Of a DNA stretch of 64,000 nucleotides, positions 37,168 through 47,445 are shown piece after piece. Made by a program: the position numbers and the translations under genes. The DNA lies in contig JAACJM010000001.1 of assembly GCA_013368315.1 (NCBI GenBank), forward strand, positions 372,001 through 436,000, written 5' to 3'. The notes under the pieces are model-generated. The model saw only the letters and a program-made list of their open reading frames with translations, did not search any database and was not told where the DNA came from. The stretch comes from Tetrapyrgos nigripes (Eukaryota > Basidiomycota > Agaricomycetes > Agaricales > Campanellaceae). The first letter of the stretch is position 1; each line of letters begins with the position of its first letter.

Positions 37168-38615
37168 ATGTCGAAATCATACCGTAATCGCCTTTCACTT
37201 TTCCTGCGGCTGCCTTCAACCAAAAGCCATGCTATGTCCAGTCGGGGCATCTCTAGCGATTCCTTTCCCGCCGACTCTTTCTCCATGGCTTCTCCAGTCT
37301 CTTCCACACTCGAGGCGTCGACAGTAACGGCCTCACCTCCCCCTCCTCCCTACTCTCCGAGGAGCCTTAATCCCGTCCAGGTGGACAGCACGGCGCCCGT
37401 AGAAGGAGAACCCATCCCACCAACCACCAATGAACTCGATGCCAAGGAGAAGGCTCGTTTGCTAAGGTCCAGCCGCAAACTCAGCAAGGTGTTTGGGGAA
37501 ATGCCTTCTCTTCCTGCACCACCCGTCCCTCGTCGTGAATCACATAAACGGTCCAGCTCTCTTGCTAGCGCATCTTCGCTTCCTTCTCGCGCTCGGAAGA
37601 GTCCGTCACAACAGAATCTACCACACATTAGCGAAGCCAGCGATTTCGGGGCACGAAGGTCACTGCAGCACCAACGAAGGAGCACGTCTTCTCGAGAGCA
37701 GTCTGTGCGGTCGTCTCCTCATTCCTCCCCTAGGCAGCGCAACGTTGCATCTCCCCCCGAAGACGATGAACCCAGACCTGATTCAGCTCATAGTTCCAGA
37801 CGCGAGAGGATGGCAAAGTTGCAGCGTCATTTGGGAGAGGACAATATACCAGCTGAGCTAGTCTCAGAAATCCATCCCTTAAATCATCGCAAGAGTCTCG
37901 ATACCCTGCCTTTGCAAAAGTCCAAGAAACCCCAGCGCGAGAAGCAGATCCGAAAGGCGCGTTCGTTCGCGACCGAGAAACCTCCTCTGAATGTTCCGAT
38001 ACAAGACGCTGTTGATTTCCATCGGAGATACGTGCAGAATTTCGGGGAGGCTGGTGCGATGCTCAAGGAAAAGGAAACATCGGAATCCGGTGCTGCACGG
38101 ACCAGACAGGTATGTATCACCTTGTGATAACGAAAACAATTTTGTGCTCATACCCCCCACAGGATGAATCATTAGAGTTTTACGAAGAGGTCGATACCTC
38201 TTCCTCTTCATCACATTCTGTTGGCCACGCTCTTTCAGACTCTGGTTTACCGCATCATAATTCCAGCTTCCTTTCCTTGACTCCTCGTCATTCAGAGGAG
38301 GATCTCCGTTCTTCAGTACGAAGAAGCTCAGATTCAGTTTTGGAGCCAACGGGAACCAGCACATTCCAGGATCGCCGACGCCGTGCTGCGAAACTAACAC
38401 AGTTCTTTGGAGTTGGATATCAGGACATATCATCTTCACTCCCTCAATTCGCACGCGACAATGATTTTTCCCCAGGTTCGGATTTATCTGGAGCAGGTGT
38501 ACGTGTGGATGTCAAGATGAGCAGCCGGCGGTTTTGGGGAGATGGACACGGAACTGTGAGAGACGCGGACATGGTGGATGTGATAGACAAATTGCGAGGG
38601 TTGAAGGCGTCATAG
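37168..38615 (+). CDS. Unrecognised Ser/Arg/Pro-rich protein with a thrice-repeated RxxKLxxxxG motif
   Basis: I do not recognise this protein. Two exons join at an intron with donor GTATGT near 38110 and acceptor CCCACAG near 38162, giving about 460 residues. It is basic, Ser-rich and probably disordered, with PPPPPYSPRS near the N-terminus. Three similar short helices are spread along it: LLRSSRKLSKVFGEMP (about 37455-37505), RRERMAKLQRHLGEDNIP (about 37800-37850) and RRRAAKLTQFFGVGYQ (about 38380-38425). Each has basic residues, then K-L, then a hydrophobic residue, then Gly. The C-terminal 35 residues (VRVDVKMSSRRFWGDGHGTV, then DKLRGLKAS) look more ordered. No transmembrane segment or enzyme motif. 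The in-frame ATG at 37168 was preferred over 37126 because the first residues there (SKSYRNRLSLFLR) fit the basic composition. Confidence 0.75.
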
Positions 38616-38908
38616 CCATGGTGCGGGGGAGACCTTGAACAGCTGTTTCTGGTTATATTATTTGCTTTGCTCATGGTACTCTCAAGTTTGTAACTCAGTT
38701 CTAACCTATCTACATAGATATAGTCAACATTGTAATTACTAGTAAATAATTGCTTGAACGTACTTTTTATGACAATCTACACTTTGTATATGCCCCTTTT
38801 TCATCAGCCTTAAGTAACAGAAGAACGGAGTCTACTCAAGATGGAAAAACATTGTAGGTCTTGAAAATGATCGCGCGCAGTATACTGTGGTTGAGGATAC
38901 ACAGCACA

Positions 38909-39540
38909 CTATCGGCGGAGGAGGATGTAAATTGGGTCACCCAAGACTATACTAGTCATATGGCGAAAAGACCCTGTCAAAGACATCAGCAGTCCTCCGA
39001 AAGAGGCGTACGCGGTACTGCAGGTTGTAAGTGAGGTTTAGTGGGCATGAGTCGTCTAATTGTCAACGTACACTATTTCTGACGTTCCTCCGTCAAACTT
39101 ATACACCTGAAACGAATTAGTTGGTAATTATCGAAGAAAAGACACCTAATGAGCTGCTTACTTTGCCATACATCACGTAGTCCCAATCTTCCTCTAGTCC
39201 TCGACGTCCTTTTCCATCGGGTCTCCAGACATCTTTACCCTTTTCTTCTTCTGTCGCATCGGCATTTGCGGAAGGTGCACCAGTTGCTAATGAGGATGCC
39301 AGAGCAAGAGCAAATTTTTGTCCTTTTTGAAGAGGAAAGAGTTCGGTATTGTAATCGAGAGTGAGTTCTACATCGTAGTTTTGAGAGTGGGCATAAAGCC
39401 TAGACACTTTGGACGGGAATGAGAGGATGTTGTGCGGAGAACCAGAGTCGCAGACCTCTGTCAAACTTTTTGCCTTCCTTGTCGATATCGCTTATATCGA
39501 ACATGTCGTCGAAGACGATGTTGTTGGCGTTTGTGGACAT
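38909..39540 (-). CDS. RPB8: RNA polymerases I, II and III common subunit RPB8 (RPABC3)
   Basis: Shared OB-fold subunit of nuclear RNA polymerases. Exon 1 (from 39540) gives MSTNANNIVFDDMFDISDID and KEGKKFDR; removal of an intron with a weak donor (GTCTGC) and AAAG acceptor gives VSRLYAHSQNYDVELTLDYN, the core of the family. It continues with ELFPLQKGQKFALALASSL, the EEDWDYVMYGKVYKFDGG segment and, after an intron starting GTACGTTG, TAYASFGGLLMSLTGSFRHM and GDPIYILLRR, TAG at 38909-38911. Length about 150 residues fits RPB8. Its start codon is only 41 bp from that of the divergent hydrolase-like gene. Confidence 0.92.
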
Positions 39541-39581
39541 CGTAGACAGAGAACAAGAGACTCGACCAAACAATACGCGAC
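39541..39581. promoter_or_regulatory. 41-bp bidirectional spacer
   Basis: Only 41 bp lie between the divergent start codons of RPB8 and the hydrolase-like gene. The two 5' UTRs must either overlap or be nearly absent. Confidence 0.5.
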
Positions 39582-40337
39582 ATGTTGACCAGAACCATCA
39601 ACTTCGCTCAGCGAACATCTGCAACGGCTTTCAAGCGCTTTCTAACATCGTATCGTGTTTGGAATCCTTCCGAACATGCTCCCAGGATCGTCCCTACACC
39701 GTTGGTCTTTGTATCTGCTACTAGTTGGGACAAGTCGACCAAAGGGTGAACGAAATACTGTCTTTTTTGCCTGGCTTCTGAATTGCGTTCCCAAGGCTCT
39801 CATATTTCTGTGAACTCTACGCTACGAAAGGATATACTTGTCTTGACGTCGATCTTCCCGTGCCACCCGGGGCCACCAGCTCTTCTACTAGACTGATGGA
39901 GACTTTCGAATCTGGTATGGCTACGGACGCTTATCGACCGCGGCTCCGTTGACACTTACTTTCACTTTCTAGGGCTCGGTGATGTTGTGAGGTCATCATT
40001 CATTCCCTTTCCACCTGTCTTCATTGCTCGTGGTCTTGCGTGCCTGATAACCCAGACCTACATTTCGTCCCATCCTGCTTCGGGTCTCGTCCTTTTGTCT
40101 CCTCCACCAAACAACGCAGCTGTATCCCAAAAACTGCTTCCCTCGGCACTCCAGGAATTCAACTTCGAACCCAAATTCCCTATCTGTATCGTTTCTACTC
40201 CCAAAGAGATGGAAATTTTACGAAGCCAGAATCGGTTAGCGCAGGACTCAAATGTTGACAATATAATCGTTCAAAATGTTGAGGGCCACGAGTCCTGCAC
40301 GAAAATTGAACAATGGCTTGACGAGATTGGGATATGA
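39582..40337 (+). CDS. Alpha/beta-hydrolase-like protein, probably mitochondrial, nucleophile apparently lost
   Basis: Three exons. The N-terminus MLTRTINFAQRTSATAFKRF is Arg/Thr/Ser-rich without acidic residues, like a mitochondrial presequence. The body has the alpha/beta-hydrolase order: a strand PTPLVFVSATSWDKSTKGLS, then ATKGYTCLDVDLPVPPG, then PPVFIARGLACLITQTYISS, then HPASGLVLLSPPPNN, and a C-terminal strand FPICIVSTPKEME followed by an end helix. The position that normally carries the nucleophile elbow G-x-S-x-G reads ARGLAC, so a serine is absent there. Intron 1 (about 39748-39796) ends in AAG; intron 2 starts GTATGG. Fold assignment is by pattern only; a hydrolytic function is doubtful. 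Stop TGA at 40335-40337. Confidence 0.7.
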
Positions 40338-40479
40338 GATGTCGGTGAATTTAGCTATGTAAATCGCTCCATTACAGTGTACTTTGAGTCGACACAATTA
40401 CTAGAATACATAACTTAGATCCAATGCCACAGTGACACTAGTAAGTACAGATTGTCCGTCGTAAAGGGTATCGTCGTCG

Positions 40480-41543
40480 TTACGAGTCGTCAATTTCTTT
40501 TTTGACCTCCGCCTTTGCCTCGTCCACAGTGGCCAGACCCGGTAGAACGATTTTCCATGTTCCTCGCGCAGAAAGAACCCGGTGGACCTGGTGTTGTATC
40601 AATTCATGCAGTTTTGGGACATTGGCAAGTTTTGCACGACTACCCATGAGGGATGCTGTACTCAGGTCCAAGGTAAATTCAGGTGAAATTGCAAGAGTAA
40701 GCACTGGGGCTGAAGACGTTGGTTGAGGAGGCGTAATAATTATCTGTGTGCCAGGAAACTCAATACCCGTCACTATATCAACACTGGGGTAAGGTACTTA
40801 CGGATGACTTGAACAGGGAAAGCGAAATGGTCAAGGATACAGGTAGCCGTGCAAACAGTGGCGTTGGATAGTTAAAAAGGTAGGATGTGGATAACGAAAC
40901 TGAAGCAGAATCCGCATACTCGACGTCAAATTCGATTTCCTGAGGTGGTGTAAGTACTGGCAACATTACGAAGGCGTAGAAGCACGTACATTGTTTTGAG
41001 TTCGCCGTCCGTTATATAAATGGGGTGCTAAAGAGCCTAGATTAACTGAGTGGACCACAATGTGATCCTAAGCAGAGTCAACAATGCGGCCGTGGACAAT
41101 GATGCCAAATATTGGTGCTCACTAGAAAACCCGCGGGTCGTATTTTGTTGGCATAGTCTCCGACTCGTTGCCGAGCTATCTCATCCCCTTCCATTCCAGA
41201 TTTATCGTCCCGTAATTTGGACCTATACACCTCTAGTACCTGAAGGACATGTTTATCGACAGACTGACCACTGTAGGGAACGTCATACCTGATGTAGTAG
41301 CAGGTTGAACCATTCTGCAGACTCGTCTGCAATGTCTGAAGGATTGACAGGGTGTGTTTTGGGTAGTGTTCTTTGAGAGTCATTGTCGACTCTGGGGTGA
41401 TACGAAGTCGTTTCGGAGGGATATTTGGTAGAGTCGAGGAAAAGGTATTTGAGGATGAAATAAATAATGACAATGATTGAAAGTTGGCCAAGTATGAGAC
41501 CTTGTGTAAAGGTCGGTGTCAAAGAAAAGATGCTTGAGCCCAT
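40480..41543 (-). CDS. MMM1: Maintenance of mitochondrial morphology protein 1 (ERMES, SMP domain)
   Basis: ER-anchored subunit of ERMES, the ER-mitochondria tether with a lipid-transferring SMP domain. The N-terminal lumenal end and single transmembrane helix are MGSSIFSLTPTFTQGLILGQ then LSIIVIIYFILKYLFLD. The SMP domain begins at ESAEWFNLLLHQ, continues after an intron (donor GTATGACG) as VLEVYRSKLRDDKSG, then GDYANKIRPAGFL, joins at GTGAGC...CTTAG to DHIVVHSVNLGSLAPHLYNG, then EIEFDVEYADSASVSLSTSY, and ends VPKLHELIQHQVHRVLSARG, VLPGLATVDEAKAEVKKEID, TAA at 40480-40482. About 300 residues, normal for basidiomycete Mmm1. It is convergent with the hydrolase-like gene and divergent from the TTL gene. 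Confidence 0.94.
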
Positions 41544-41679
41544 AGCGAGGATTTGAGGACTGGAAAGAACCTGTAACGACGGTCGCAAATTGGTCGCAAA
41601 GCCGCAGCGGAATCCGGACGCGCTCACGCCGCTCAGCCTGTGATTACTTTGGTGCTCCCTCACGTGTCTATTCACCAAG
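41544..41679. promoter_or_regulatory. 136-bp divergent promoter with CACGTG
   Basis: Spacer between the MMM1 and TTL start codons. A perfect CACGTG palindrome lies at 41661-41666, about 14 bp before the TTL ATG. bHLH-type regulation is a guess from the motif. Confidence 0.4.
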
Positions 41680-43256
41680 ATGCTTTTTACCGCATTCGCG
41701 TCTTGGCCTTCTGCTCCTCTCACACACTCTTTAGTTCTCAAGACCCTCAGTTCTTTCAACTGTCGCGTGTTTTCATCTCTTCAAGATGTACCACCTGATT
41801 GCCCTTTGCTGCAGTGGTCCACATACGACGAGATTGACCATGAGATCACCAACACACGCCACCAATCAACTCTATCATCTTCATATACGTTTCGCAAAGC
41901 TCTGATCCGGAAACACTTTTTGTCTCGCTGCATCTTTTCTTATCTCAAAAAGCATCCAGACTCGGTGCTGAAGGATGCCTGGCCTAAAACTTATGAACTC
42001 GAAATCTCCTTCGTCGATGAACTCGATGAACTATTTGCCGATGAGTTATGGGAACTCGCTGAACACCTTGAAGGCTCGCAGAAATGGTGGATTCTCAAGC
42101 CGTCAGTGAAGCAGATTATTCCAATAAGTACCACTGTCTGATCTTCTTTTCCCTCAGTGGGATGGCCGATCGTGGAAATGGCATACGGCTGTTCAGTGAT
42201 CGCAAATCTCTTGAAGATATCTTCTCCGAGTTTGAGGAGCAAAGCGATGAAGAGGAGGAGGAACAAGCTAATCCTACAGCAGTCGTTACATCCCAGCTAC
42301 GCCATTTTGTCATTCAGGTGCATTACCATTTTTTTTTTTTTTGAGTTTCCTGGAGATTGATATTCCCAACAGGAGTATCTCGTGAGCCCCATGCTACTTG
42401 ATCCATCTGAGAAGTCCTTGGACGGATCCCCGAAACCGGAGAAATTAAAAGGCCATAAAGTCGGGATAACTTGCCCCATGTCTGGCATTTTTCTAACTCT
42501 ATGAATAGTTCCATATCAGAGCCTACTGTGTAGCATCCGGGGCTCTGACGGTATACCTCTATGACCGCTTTCTGGCTTTGTTCTCTGCGGTTCCTTATTC
42601 TCAGCCCGCAAAATGCACAGTCGGCGATACCGAGCAAGTGGATTTAACGCCGCATCTTACGAATACTTGTTTACAAGTGGCTGATCATGGTGAAGAGGGT
42701 GTTCGTCTGTTTGAGGAGCTGGTAGGCTGTCGTATATTTTCAGAGTCGGGGGAGGAGACGCAAGCAGCGTTGACGCCAGAGGATATCTCTGAAATGACCA
42801 ACCAAATAGTTTCGATACTCTCGGAGACATTCAAGGCTGCGCTAGAAAATCCCATCAATTTCCAGGTGAGGATGCTTGATATCTTGGATGATGTTCTTGC
42901 CTTGATTATTTCTCATTCACAGGCTTTGCCCAATGCGTTTGAGCTGTTTGGAATTGATTTCCTTGTGACCTCGTCTGCAACTAGTACTTGGCAGGTCAAT
43001 TTGTTGGAAATAAACGCAGAACCTGCGATTGAGATGGTCGGTGGCCCGGTGCCTTGATCACTGCCATTGTGATGCGTATCTGACATATTCCTTACAGACA
43101 GGGCCCAGGTTGCAGTGGATTTTGGAGGACCTTTTTTCCAGTATTGCAGAAGTAGCTGTTGCTCCTTTCTTCTCAGAGTCTTCCGAGGTAGACTGGGCTA
43201 TTAGAGAGACTCGAAAACATCTAATTAAATGTATGGAGACGAAAGTGCGAGGGTGA
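41680..43256 (+). CDS. Tubulin-tyrosine ligase family protein (yeast Pby1/TTL-like)
   Basis: ATP-grasp type ligase of the TTL family; the yeast relative Pby1 is a P-body protein, so tubulin may not be the substrate. The N-terminus is [18 protein letters not shown] with STYDEIDHE. The ATP-binding core is [20 protein letters not shown], obtained with donor GTCAGTGA and acceptor CCTCAG near 42105-42160, which keeps the KPxxADxGxGI motif. An acidic loop follows (SDEEEEE). Later segments are [53 protein letters not shown] and [19 protein letters not shown]. An intron near 42318-42372 contains a run of about 14 T. Stop at 43254-43256, only 79 bp before the CDK11 start, in the same orientation. Confidence 0.88.
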
Positions 43257-43335
43257 CGCAGACTGTAGAATATATAGATGTAGTAAATTTTTTTGGAATC
43301 CGAAAAAGGAAACGACAACATCTTCACGAACACCC

Positions 43336-44849
43336 ATGTCCGCTTCCGCGGATCCTTCCACCCCTTCCCGAAAACGCTCTAAATGGGCCCAAGATGACGA
43401 GGACGATCAGGAGCAGCCACTCTCAATACACCCACAGAAACGTCGCGTAAAAGCGCGCACAGAGTTTCCAGATTCTACCTCTCAGCAAAGCACTTCCACA
43501 CCAGCTCCTTTTCCTCCCACCAGGCATTCATATAGTGCCTATGTCCCTCCTCGCACCCGACGTCCATCCATATTACCTTCACGATCCGTATACTCCTACG
43601 AACGACTAAACCAGATCGAAGAAGGCTCATACGGCGTCGTCTTCCGTGCCAGGGATAAACAAACCGGTGACATCGTCGCTCTCAAAAAACTTAAGCTCGA
43701 CGAAGAAAAGAACGGTTTCCCAATTACAGCTCTGCGTGAAATCAACGCTCTGATGTCTTGCAGACACGAAAACGTGGTTGGTATACGGGAAGTGGTTGTT
43801 GGGGATACTTTGACACAGTACGTGCCATGTACTCATCTCTGTGGTGGAATTGAATCAAAAAGAGCAATCTTTGTCTCGTCTTATCATGTCAAAGAGTCTT
43901 CATAGTCATGGATTTCATCGAACATGACTTGAAATCTCTTCTCACTCTAATGCCATCCCCTTTCCTGCAGTCGGAAATCAAGACGTTGATGCTGCAGTTA
44001 CTTTCGGCTGTTAACCATTGTCACTCCAATTGGATCCTTCATCGTGATCTCAAGACGAGTAACCTGTTGATGAACAACCGTGGTATGATTAAGGTTGCTG
44101 ATTTCGGGCTTGCAAGAAGATATGGAGACCCTGTAGGAGTTGGGGGTATGACCCAGCTTGTAGTGACATTATGGTACCGGTGAGTTGTACCCAGCACTTA
44201 CCATCGTCTTCTTTCTGACTCTCTATTTAGTGCCCCAGAGATATTGCTAGGTGCTGCAACCTATTCAACAGCAGTCGACATGTGGTCGGTGGGCTGCATT
44301 TTTGCAGAACTGCTCTTGAAAGAGCCCCTCTTCCAAGCTCAAGGCGAGATGGAGTTGTTATCCATGATATTCAAGCTGCTAGGAGCACCGACAAACAATT
44401 CTTGGCCTGACTATTCTTCTCTTCCTCTTGCGAAGACTCTGAGTCTTCCTTCACCCCAACCTCCCCAGTTTCGCCAAAAATTCCAACACCTCACAACAGC
44501 GGGTATCGACTTGATGATGTCTTTATTAACCTATGATCCTGAGCGTAGGATAACCGCAGAGGAGGCTCTTCAACATCCGTATTTCACGTATGCATTATCT
44601 TTGTGCTGGAAAATCTGGATTCTCATTTAATTATTCTGTTTAGGGAGTCACCGCTACCAAAGCACCCGGATCTGTTTGGTTCATTCCCGTCTGCTGCTGC
44701 AGGAGAAAAGTGCGTGTTCAGATTACTACTTCTTGTGTTCGTTATGACACAAGTTTTGTCCCAGGAAACGGAAGGTTTTCAGTAGTCCGTCGGCACCTGC
44801 CAGACTTGTGGACTATAAGCTTCTCACAGAGTTTGACGACGTTTCGTGA
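43336..44849 (+). CDS. Cyclin-dependent kinase, CDK11/PITSLRE-like
   Basis: Ser/Thr kinase of the CDK11 group, expected in the nucleus in transcription and splicing control. The N-terminus is a short basic disordered region of about 90 residues ([15 protein letters not shown]), much shorter than in animals. The glycine loop is [15 protein letters not shown], with Glu in place of the first Gly as is normal in CDK11. Other motifs are [20 protein letters not shown] with the catalytic Lys, [62 protein letters not shown] and [20 protein letters not shown]. The final exon, after donor GTGCGTGT, reads [20 protein letters not shown] and ends TEFDDVS, TGA at 44847-44849. The [11 protein letters not shown] helix marks the CDK10/11 branch; CDK11 is favoured but CDK10 is possible. 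Confidence 0.88.
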
Positions 44850-44990
44850 CACCGAACTATATAGTACTCGTACATTCAGTGTTACTGTATGTCACTATCA
44901 GCGATACATAGAACAAAACTATTACACTGTACAGTGTCATATCCATAATAGTAAGAAGGCTACAGTATCGATCCGAGTTCATCTGTCCTA

Positions 44991-46722
44991 CTAGAACTCG
45001 TCATCCGGTAGGAGAGCAAGAGTCTCCCGCATTTTATGAAATCTCCTGTCCGTGCGGTCCATGTCGCCGCACTTGTCATAGTACTCCCTGACCTCTTCAA
45101 AGGTAAATCGGTACTGCGCTGCGATTGCTCTGAGACCTTGATCAATGACGTGTTCTGCAACCACGACCATCGCCTGATAAGTGTCATCGTTTGTTGCAAC
45201 CGTTGGATCACTGACGAAAGGAAAAAGTCAGTTGATAGAAGAGAATGCGGAGGAGAAAAGAAGGCACTCACTCGGTCCTCGCTCGTTTGTTAGCATGGTC
45301 CTCAGCCAGTAGTTCAGCAATCTCTTTTCGTTTCGTTGGTGAGCTCCACGCAGGTGGTTCGTCATTCCCAATCCTTATTCGCCATTCATCGTCATCTGCA
45401 CCGAGACCTTGAGAATAGATTTGCAAATCCTTCGGTGGTACAGCTTGGTAGAACGGTCCCGGAAGTCCGGTGACAAGAGCGTCCTTGACTTGAAGCAAGC
45501 CAGGATTCCCACCCATGGTACTTGAACCTACAACAAACTCGGCAGGTTGCGAAGGAGTGCGCTTGGGAGCGCGTTTTCGGGGTTTCTTAACCTTCTCCTC
45601 TGGTTGACGAACATCGTACAACCCTTTCTCCTCTCCAGGGTTCAGTTTCGTTTGGCTTACGATGACCTCAATTTGACGGTCAAGGCGTTCCGCATTCTTT
45701 TTGTATCTTTCACGCCAGGACTGCCATGTGTGCCGGGTGACCCAAGCATATGCGGGATCGGGACTCTGAAAAAAGCGATATGAATTTTGACTGCGAAGAA
45801 TCAAGCAGACAGCCTAGCGCACCATATCGCAGAGTTGCTGGTAGAGCTTATTCCCAGTTCGGCCTCCTGTAGCTTTGTGAGGAATCTTTGAAGCAATCCA
45901 GTGGCATAGTTTGATTTCGTCGTCTTCGGTGAACTGGGTTCGTCTAGATGAAATTTCATAAAGGTGTGTTCTCCGACAACAGGAAATCGTGACTCACTCC
46001 TCGCCCGCTTTACGCCCTCCTGGATTCTTATATACAAGCGGTGTGTATGCGACCTCTTGCCGTTCAATACAGCGACTAATCCAGTCTATTGACTCGATAT
46101 GTTTCTTCGTTGCATAGTGTAGCATCTTGACAAGAGCCTGGAAAACCTCCGTGTTGGGGTCTGCGACAATGACACGAGCGGTTTCCAAAGGAACAAAAGG
46201 ATTTCCACCAGAGTGCTAATGACTGTCTTTAGAATATATATAAACAGAAAAAGCTCGATGTCGCACCAATATCTGCTCATGAAGAGCATCTCGAAAAACA
46301 GGGTTGGCTATGCTTTCATGGATATGAATATCCATCGGAGCACCAGTCTCGTCGGTGAATATGGGTTTCAACTGGAAACCTACTTTCTTGCACGCGTCTA
46401 CATATGTGAATGGGACGATGTAGCGTTCGGGTTTGGGTGGTCGTTCGAGAAGACGTTGGCCTTCTGGGCTTCCGAAACTGATCAAAACGTAGCCATCTTT
46501 TGGAGGTTTTCCTTCAAGTTCACCACCTAAAGCCTGTAGAGAATGAGGTTTTTAAGGAGTAGCTCGACGAGTAGTGAGCATACAGTGATCGATTGGGCGA
46601 GATCTTGGATAGTCTCAGGTGGCAAGTCTGGTTGGATATAAAACTTGACTCCTTGGAGAAAAGACTAAAGAAGACTTGGAGATCAACATAAAAAGTCATA
46701 TCAACAGCAGAATAATCACCAT
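44991..46722 (-). CDS. RAP1: Telomere protein Rap1 (BRCT, Myb, RCT)
   Basis: Shelterin-type telomere component and possible transcription regulator. The start is proposed as an ATG (46720-46722) directly followed by an intron (GTGATT...TTTAG), giving MSFLQGVKFYIQPDLPPE. The first half has a BRCT domain (TIQDLAQSITALGGELEGK, GYVLISFGSPEGQRLLER, YIVPFTYVDACKKVGFQL) and a second region with BRCT-like spacing (ARVIVADPNTEVFQALVKML, KKHIESIDWISRCIERQE). Next is a Rap1-type Myb domain: RTQFTEDDEIKLCHWIASKI, GNKLYQQLCDM, HTWQSWRERYKKNAERLD. A basic segment KPRKRAPKRTPSQP follows, and the C-terminus (QGLRAIAAQYRFTFEEVREY, then YDKCGDMD) resembles the RCT protein-interaction domain. It ends LALLPDDEF, TAG at 44991-44993. 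Family assignment rests mainly on BRCT plus Myb order. The start is the weak point. Confidence 0.85.
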
Positions 46723-47445
46723 AACCCTCCGTGAACCCCAACTTAAGGTTTGACGATGTGGAACGAGTTTAAGGTCAAAGTCATATGACTTGGATTGCTC
46801 CTATTTCAAACATGCCTACCAAAAGCCATTCACTGCGGATATGATGCTGCCACCCGTCTCTTTTGATTATCCACCAGCTTTGACGGTCCTGACGGCAATG
46901 CGCATTCTTCACATAACCTGTTCTCAACTCTCCTCTCATAAAACTGACTCGCGCTGCAGAAATTTCGAATTGGCTTCTTGATGAAGCTACGCAGGATGCA
47001 GAGAAGATATTCTTCGACAGAGAACTCTGATTAGCGGCATTGACTTCAAGGAATTTTGTTTTTGCTTCTCTTTTTCACTAGCAATCAGGAGGGGGAGGCT
47101 TTTTAATTTGGGCGGTGCTGCCTTTTGCTGCACGTACGCGTACAGATGAAGAAAACCACATAAATGACGAGAACGGTCATCTCGATATAGACTCTCCTTT
47201 GACAATTGTACCTTACCTTTGAGACATGATTGGGTCGACGTTACCAGTCTAGAGCGCTGTACATAGTTTGAACAAATTCTTTTTGTTCGCGCTCATGCAA
47301 GTCACTGGCTAGCTGCTTCTTGCAGACTCACAAGTCGCTTCCAAATATGTTGCTCCGTATGCATATACATAAGTTGTAAGATTATTGTTAACAACAGAAA
47401 GAATATAAAAGGAGTGGTATGTAAGTGTGTTGGCTACTCGTGGGG
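46723..47445. other. Intergenic, 723 bp; possible undetected small + strand gene
   Basis: Between the Rap1 start and the stop of the CNH/GYF gene. On the + strand a good acceptor (CGCTGCAG at about 46958) is followed by a protein-like frame AEISNWLLDEATQDAEKIFF then DREL and stop near 47029, but I could not assemble upstream exons convincingly. Nothing else is recognised. Confidence 0.35.

Noticed and set aside
46790..47205. Two short open frames in the gap beside Rap1
   Set aside because: Only one protein-like segment (ending DREL) is visible, and I could not build a consistent start and exon chain.
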